In this document: one piece after another, positions 8,741-11,441 of the stretch
Position numbering within the stretch: the stretch's first letter is position 1
Layout of the letters: the number at the start of each line of letters is the position of its first letter
DNA from: UBA10002 sp964373775
GTDB taxonomy: Bacteria; Patescibacteriota; Minisyncoccia; Phycocordibacterales; UBA10002
Reading direction: 5' to 3'
DNA: 11,441 bases
Assembly: GCA_964373775.1 (NCBI GenBank)
Contig: CAYJWA010000030.1
Span: 1 to 11,441 of the forward strand
The notes under the pieces: model-generated
Databases searched by the model: none
What the model saw: the letters and a program-made list of their open reading frames with translations, nothing else
What the model was told of the DNA's origin: nothing
Position numbers and translations under genes: made by a program

Positions 8741-11441
8741 CTACGGTGTCAATGTTGTGACGACCCCTTCTGCCGTCTGTTCTGCAACTATCGGAGCTGG
8801 CGTTGCGCTGGTTACGGGTTCGGGTTCGGGTTCGGGTTCGGATATGGGAGAAGTGGCACTGGTAGCTGTTTGGTTATTGGTGATCGGTGTTTGGGTATTT
8901 TCTATCGGGGTGGTGGTGTTCTCTGTTGTCGGTTGTGGGTTGCCTTGCTCGTCCGTAGTCTGTGGCGGAGGGTTGGTTGCCTGCCCGACTGAACTTTGTT
9001 CTGACAAAGTTGGGCGGGTCGTGTCTTTCACTATCACCATTCTGGTAGAGGTAGCCGTGTTCCCCGCCCCATCGGTTGCCGTATATGTCACCGTATAGGT
9101 AGCGAGAATGCGCGAGCCGTCCGGAGTGGTGGTGGCTTGCCCCGCCGGAACTTCTGGCGAAGTGGGGGAAGTATCTATCGCATCAAGACCGAAGGTGTGG
9201 ACACCGAGGTTCTCGCTCACATTATCGGTGACGGTCGCTCCGAGGTCTGCGTAGACGCTCCCCTTCAGGATTTCGGCCGGGTTGTTGCCATTCACCGTAA
9301 TGACCGGCGCGACTGTATCCCCTCCCGTTTGGGTATTTGAGTTTTGGTCATTGAGATTTGTTTGTGATTTGGTGCTTGGGATTTGGTTATTTCCTAAGCA
9401 TTCTCCTGCAACCGCACTCGGTTGACCGTTACGAATGCTTAGGCAGTACGGCTCTTTTGTGACCTCGTCATACAGCGTAATCCCCGTCGGCTTCGTACTC
9501 GTGCCGACGGTGAGCGCCTCTGCCGCAAGTGTCTTCAGTTCAGCCAGCCCGTTGGTGAACTTCGCCCCGAGTGTTCCCAAAGCGGCCGTCAGTTTTTCCG
9601 CGAAAGTCTGCGCGGAGTCTGCGTTGGTCTGCGCCGAGGCGAGAATCTCTTCAAGTTTAGTAACTCGAAGCTCCAATGATTCAAGCCGATGGAGTTGTTC
9701 CTGCACGCCCGCCAAAATAAAGGTCGCGAGTTTGTACACATCCACTCCTTTGCGGTTGGCGGAGAGCACTTCAAGCGGCGCCTCCTCCGCAATGAGCCCA
9801 AGCCTCTTTACGCAATCGTTTTGAGTATTTGAGTTTTGGTCATTGGGATTTGTTTGTGATTTGGTGCTTGTAATTTGTGATTTCACACATGTCTCTCCCG
9901 TGTAGAGGTAGGTTGCCACTCCCAGTGTCTTGATTTTCTCCAATACTCCTCGTTTGTCCTCGTCGCTGTAATACTTAATGTCTTTCTTCGCCTCCCTCGT
10001 GGAAATGTTTACGAAACTCGTCGCCGCGACATCCCCGTCTACATACAGCTTGTACGCCGTGTCGGGGGTGGTCGTCCCCACAGCCACCGTTCCGTTCTCC
10101 GCTATATATATAGAAGGAGTGCTCGTAGCGGTAGTGGAGGCGATGCCGATGCGGAAGCCGATTTCCTGCACCGCCCCCGTGAGAGCCGCCGTTCTGGTAT
10201 TCAGTTCATTGACCGCCGAAATGAGCGGACTGGTTAGTTTCTGGTAATCTACCATTTTGTATCCATCCATATCTTGATAGACCAGCGAGGGGAACACAGT
10301 TTCAACCTCCTGCGCGATAACACCGATTTGCGATACTCCCCTCCCTAAATGTTCCGTAGCAGGATTGGTTGCGTCCCAGTCAAATGACACCCCGCGCAAC
10401 TGTGATAGTTTATACAACGCATCAACACCTGTGATTGAAGCCACATTCGTTTTAAGACGGACATCGGAAGTAACAGTGCCGTCGCAAGTATCGTTTGAGT
10501 CGGTATCTTGACAAATGGTGCCCCATACATCCAGTTTATAGTCAGGCGTGGTGTCCCCGATGCCAACATTGCCGCCAGAATCAATTGTCATTCGTGAAGT
10601 TCCTGTTCGTGTCGTAACATTCGCTGCGGTGAAAAACTCAATTTGAGTTGCAGCGTTCTTTGCGGCAACCGAACCCCCAAACCATACTTTGTTGTAATTT
10701 GAACCAGATTCGTATGTCAGAAGCGTCCAGTTTTCCGTTTCTGTTCCATTATCATACTGTCGCGCTCCGATTGTTCCGAACTTTGCTGTATCATCTGCTG
10801 AAGTTTGAGAAAAGATAATATGGTCGTCATTCGCATTGTCTCCCACAATATCCAAAAAAGAACCTGGCGTGCTTGTCCCGATGCCGACATTGCCGCTGTT
10901 ATTTATATTGAGGGCGGTATTCGCACCGTTAGGACCAAGGTTCAAGGTATTCGTACTTGCGTTAAATCCTAATGCTGAATATGCGGTTGCACTTGACCCT
11001 ACTGTTATTTGCGGACCAGCGCCGGGTCTGATGAATTGCGCTAAAGTGGCTGCTGAACCAGTGACTACAAACAGTGCCCCCGGACTCGTCGTTCCAATCC
11101 CGACATTGCCAGAAGTATTGATGACCATGTGGCCGGTGGTTCCGCTGTCAGTGCTGAACAGTATTTTTTGCGTGTTTGCGCGAATGGTCAAATCTCCCAC
11201 GACTGAACCAGTAATGATGTTGTTCGTTGCGCCGGAAAGACCGATGATTGCTTTTTGACTTGCCGCCGCCTGAAAATCCATCACATTGTTGGAAGCGGAG
11301 CCACCATCCAACGTAAGCATAGAGGTACCGTCAGAGCGATACAACCGAGTTGTGCCGCCCTGCACTGCAAGTAATCCTGCAGGACTCGTCGTCCCAATCC
11401 CGACATTGCCTTGATTATTAATGACCATTCTGACATTGGTC
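8741..11441 (-). CDS. Large surface/tail-fibre-like protein with two S74 domains and DUF5011, 5' partial
   Basis: The frame is open to the window edge; numbering is from the Met at 11428, though the true start lies outside. Residues 1-300 hold GNVGIGTTSP-type repeats at 7, 107, 179 and 286, as in phage tail and adhesin shafts, with a weaker copy near 445. The first S74 (endosialidase intramolecular chaperone) domain begins SDVRLKTNV (Ser321, Lys326) and contains QIGVIAQEVETVFP. The second begins STREAKKDI (Ser476, Lys481) and contains KRLGLIAEEAPLEV, then a coiled coil near 573-600. In this family the Ser-Lys pair drives self-cleavage and trimer assembly. A DUF5011-like Ig domain follows (VAPVITVNGNNP to TYTVTYTATDGAGNTA), then a Pro/Thr/Asn-rich tail with (EP)4. 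No C-terminal membrane anchor is seen. Two near-identical 18-residue inserts come from a 53-bp DNA repeat. Confidence 0.88.
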   Translation of the reverse strand, partial: TNVRMVINNQGNVGIGTTSPAGLLAVQGGTTRLYRSDGTSMLTLDGGSASNNVMDFQAAASQKAIIGLSGATNNIITGSVVGDLTIRANTQKILFSTDSGTTGHMVINTSGNVGIGTTSPGALFVVTGSAATLAQFIRPGAGPQITVGSSATAYSALGFNASTNTLNLGPNGANTALNINNSGNVGIGTSTPGSFLDIVGDNANDDHIIFSQTSADDTAKFGTIGARQYDNGTETENWTLLTYESGSNYNKVWFGGSVAAKNAATQIEFFTAANVTTRTGTSRMTIDSGGNVGIGDTTPDYKLDVWGTICQDTDSNDTCDGTVTSDVRLKTNVASITGVDALYKLSQLRGVSFDWDATNPATEHLGRGVSQIGVIAQEVETVFPSLVYQDMDGYKMVDYQKLTSPLISAVNELNTRTAALTGAVQEIGFRIGIASTTATSTPSIYIAENGTVAVGTTTPDTAYKLYVDGDVAATSFVNISTREAKKDIKYYSDEDKRGVLEKIKTLGVATYLYTGETCVKSQITSTKSQTNPNDQNSNTQNDCVKRLGLIAEEAPLEVLSANRKGVDVYKLATFILAGVQEQLHRLESLELRVTKLEEILASAQTNADSAQTFAEKLTAALGTLGAKFTNGLAELKTLAAEALTVGTSTKPTGITLYDEVTKEPYCLSIRNGQPSAVAGECLGNNQIPSTKSQTNLNDQNSNTQTGGDTVAPVITVNGNNPAEILKGSVYADLGATVTDNVSENLGVHTFGLDAIDTSPTSPEVPAGQATTTPDGSRILATYTVTYTATDGAGNTATSTRMVIVKDTTRPTLSEQSSVGQATNPPPQTTDEQGNPQPTTENTTTPIENTQTPITNNQTATSATSPISEPEPEPEPVTSATPAPIVAEQTAEGVVTTLTP
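8816..8840. repeat. GGGTTC hexamer microsatellite in the S74 gene tail
   Basis: Four tandem hexamers encode EPEPEPEP near the C-terminus. Because the unit is six bases, slippage would change the repeat length without shifting the frame. Confidence 0.75.
9333..9385. repeat. 53-bp dispersed repeat, copy 1, in frame in the S74 gene
   Basis: Begins GTATTTGAGTTTTGGTCATT and matches copy 2 (9825-9877) with three mismatches. In gene sense it encodes QIPSTKSQTNLNDQNSNT, joining the coiled-coil region to the DUF5011-like domain as an Asn/Gln/Ser-rich linker. Confidence 0.85.
9825..9877. repeat. 53-bp dispersed repeat, copy 2, in frame in the S74 gene
   Basis: Same repeat, orientation and frame as copy 1, encoding QITSTKSQTNPNDQNSNT. 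It interrupts the second S74 domain between TYLYTGETCVKS and the KRLGLIAEEAP motif, and is flanked by Cys514 and Cys539. Confidence 0.85.

Noticed and set aside
10836..11258. Plus-strand ORF of 140 codons at the right edge
   Set aside because: It is antisense to the GNVGIGTTSP-type repeats of the S74 gene and repeats the same antisense peptide.

Overview
The window looks like a piece of a small, reduced bacterial genome, most likely Candidatus Patescibacteria (CPR, Parcubacteria-like). This is an inference from gene style: a transketolase split in two with its N half fused to an epimerase-like domain, few Shine-Dalgarno sites, an S74/DUF5011 surface protein, and many short dispersed repeats placed inside genes. 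No rRNA, tRNA or CRISPR array is visible.

Positions 159-6323 hold a minus-strand metabolic block. In transcription order it is gap (GAPDH), a broken four-helix-bundle (S23-like) gene, rpiB, an Rpe-like/transketolase-N fusion, a 33-codon ORF, transketolase-C, ribE (riboflavin synthase) and ribH (lumazine synthase). GAPDH and transketolase share glyceraldehyde 3-phosphate. RpiB, Rpe and transketolase interconvert the pentose phosphates, including ribulose 5-phosphate, the precursor of the four-carbon unit used by RibH. RibE then turns the RibH product into riboflavin. A TATAAT box 8 nt before the gap ATG could start the block. The DHBP-synthase and pyrimidine-branch genes are not in the window.

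Positions 6419-7261 hold a compact single-gene transposon: a Y1 (HUH) transposase of the IS200/RAYT type, bracketed on both sides by paired copies of one 17-bp palindrome. Positions 7279-8561 hold a plus-strand secreted protein with an N-terminal dockerin-like calcium-binding pair and a clear intrinsic terminator. A 98-bp MITE follows. From 8741 to the window edge a large surface/tail-fibre-like protein with two S74 (endosialidase chaperone) domains runs on the minus strand; its 5' end lies outside the window.

The most unusual signal is the number of unrelated short repeats and palindromes that sit inside or against coding sequence without breaking it. A palindromic element lies in frame in both transketolase-C and rpiB, in opposite orientations. 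A 30-bp perfect palindrome lies in the ribE tail, an octamer array in gap, two copies of a 53-bp repeat in the S74 gene, and a 36-bp tandem repeat at the ribH stop codon. Telomere-like GGTTAAGG repeats fill three successive intergenic spacers and supply the rpiB stop codon. Two MITE-like elements with target-site duplications complete the picture. No gene-free stretch exceeds 300 bp.
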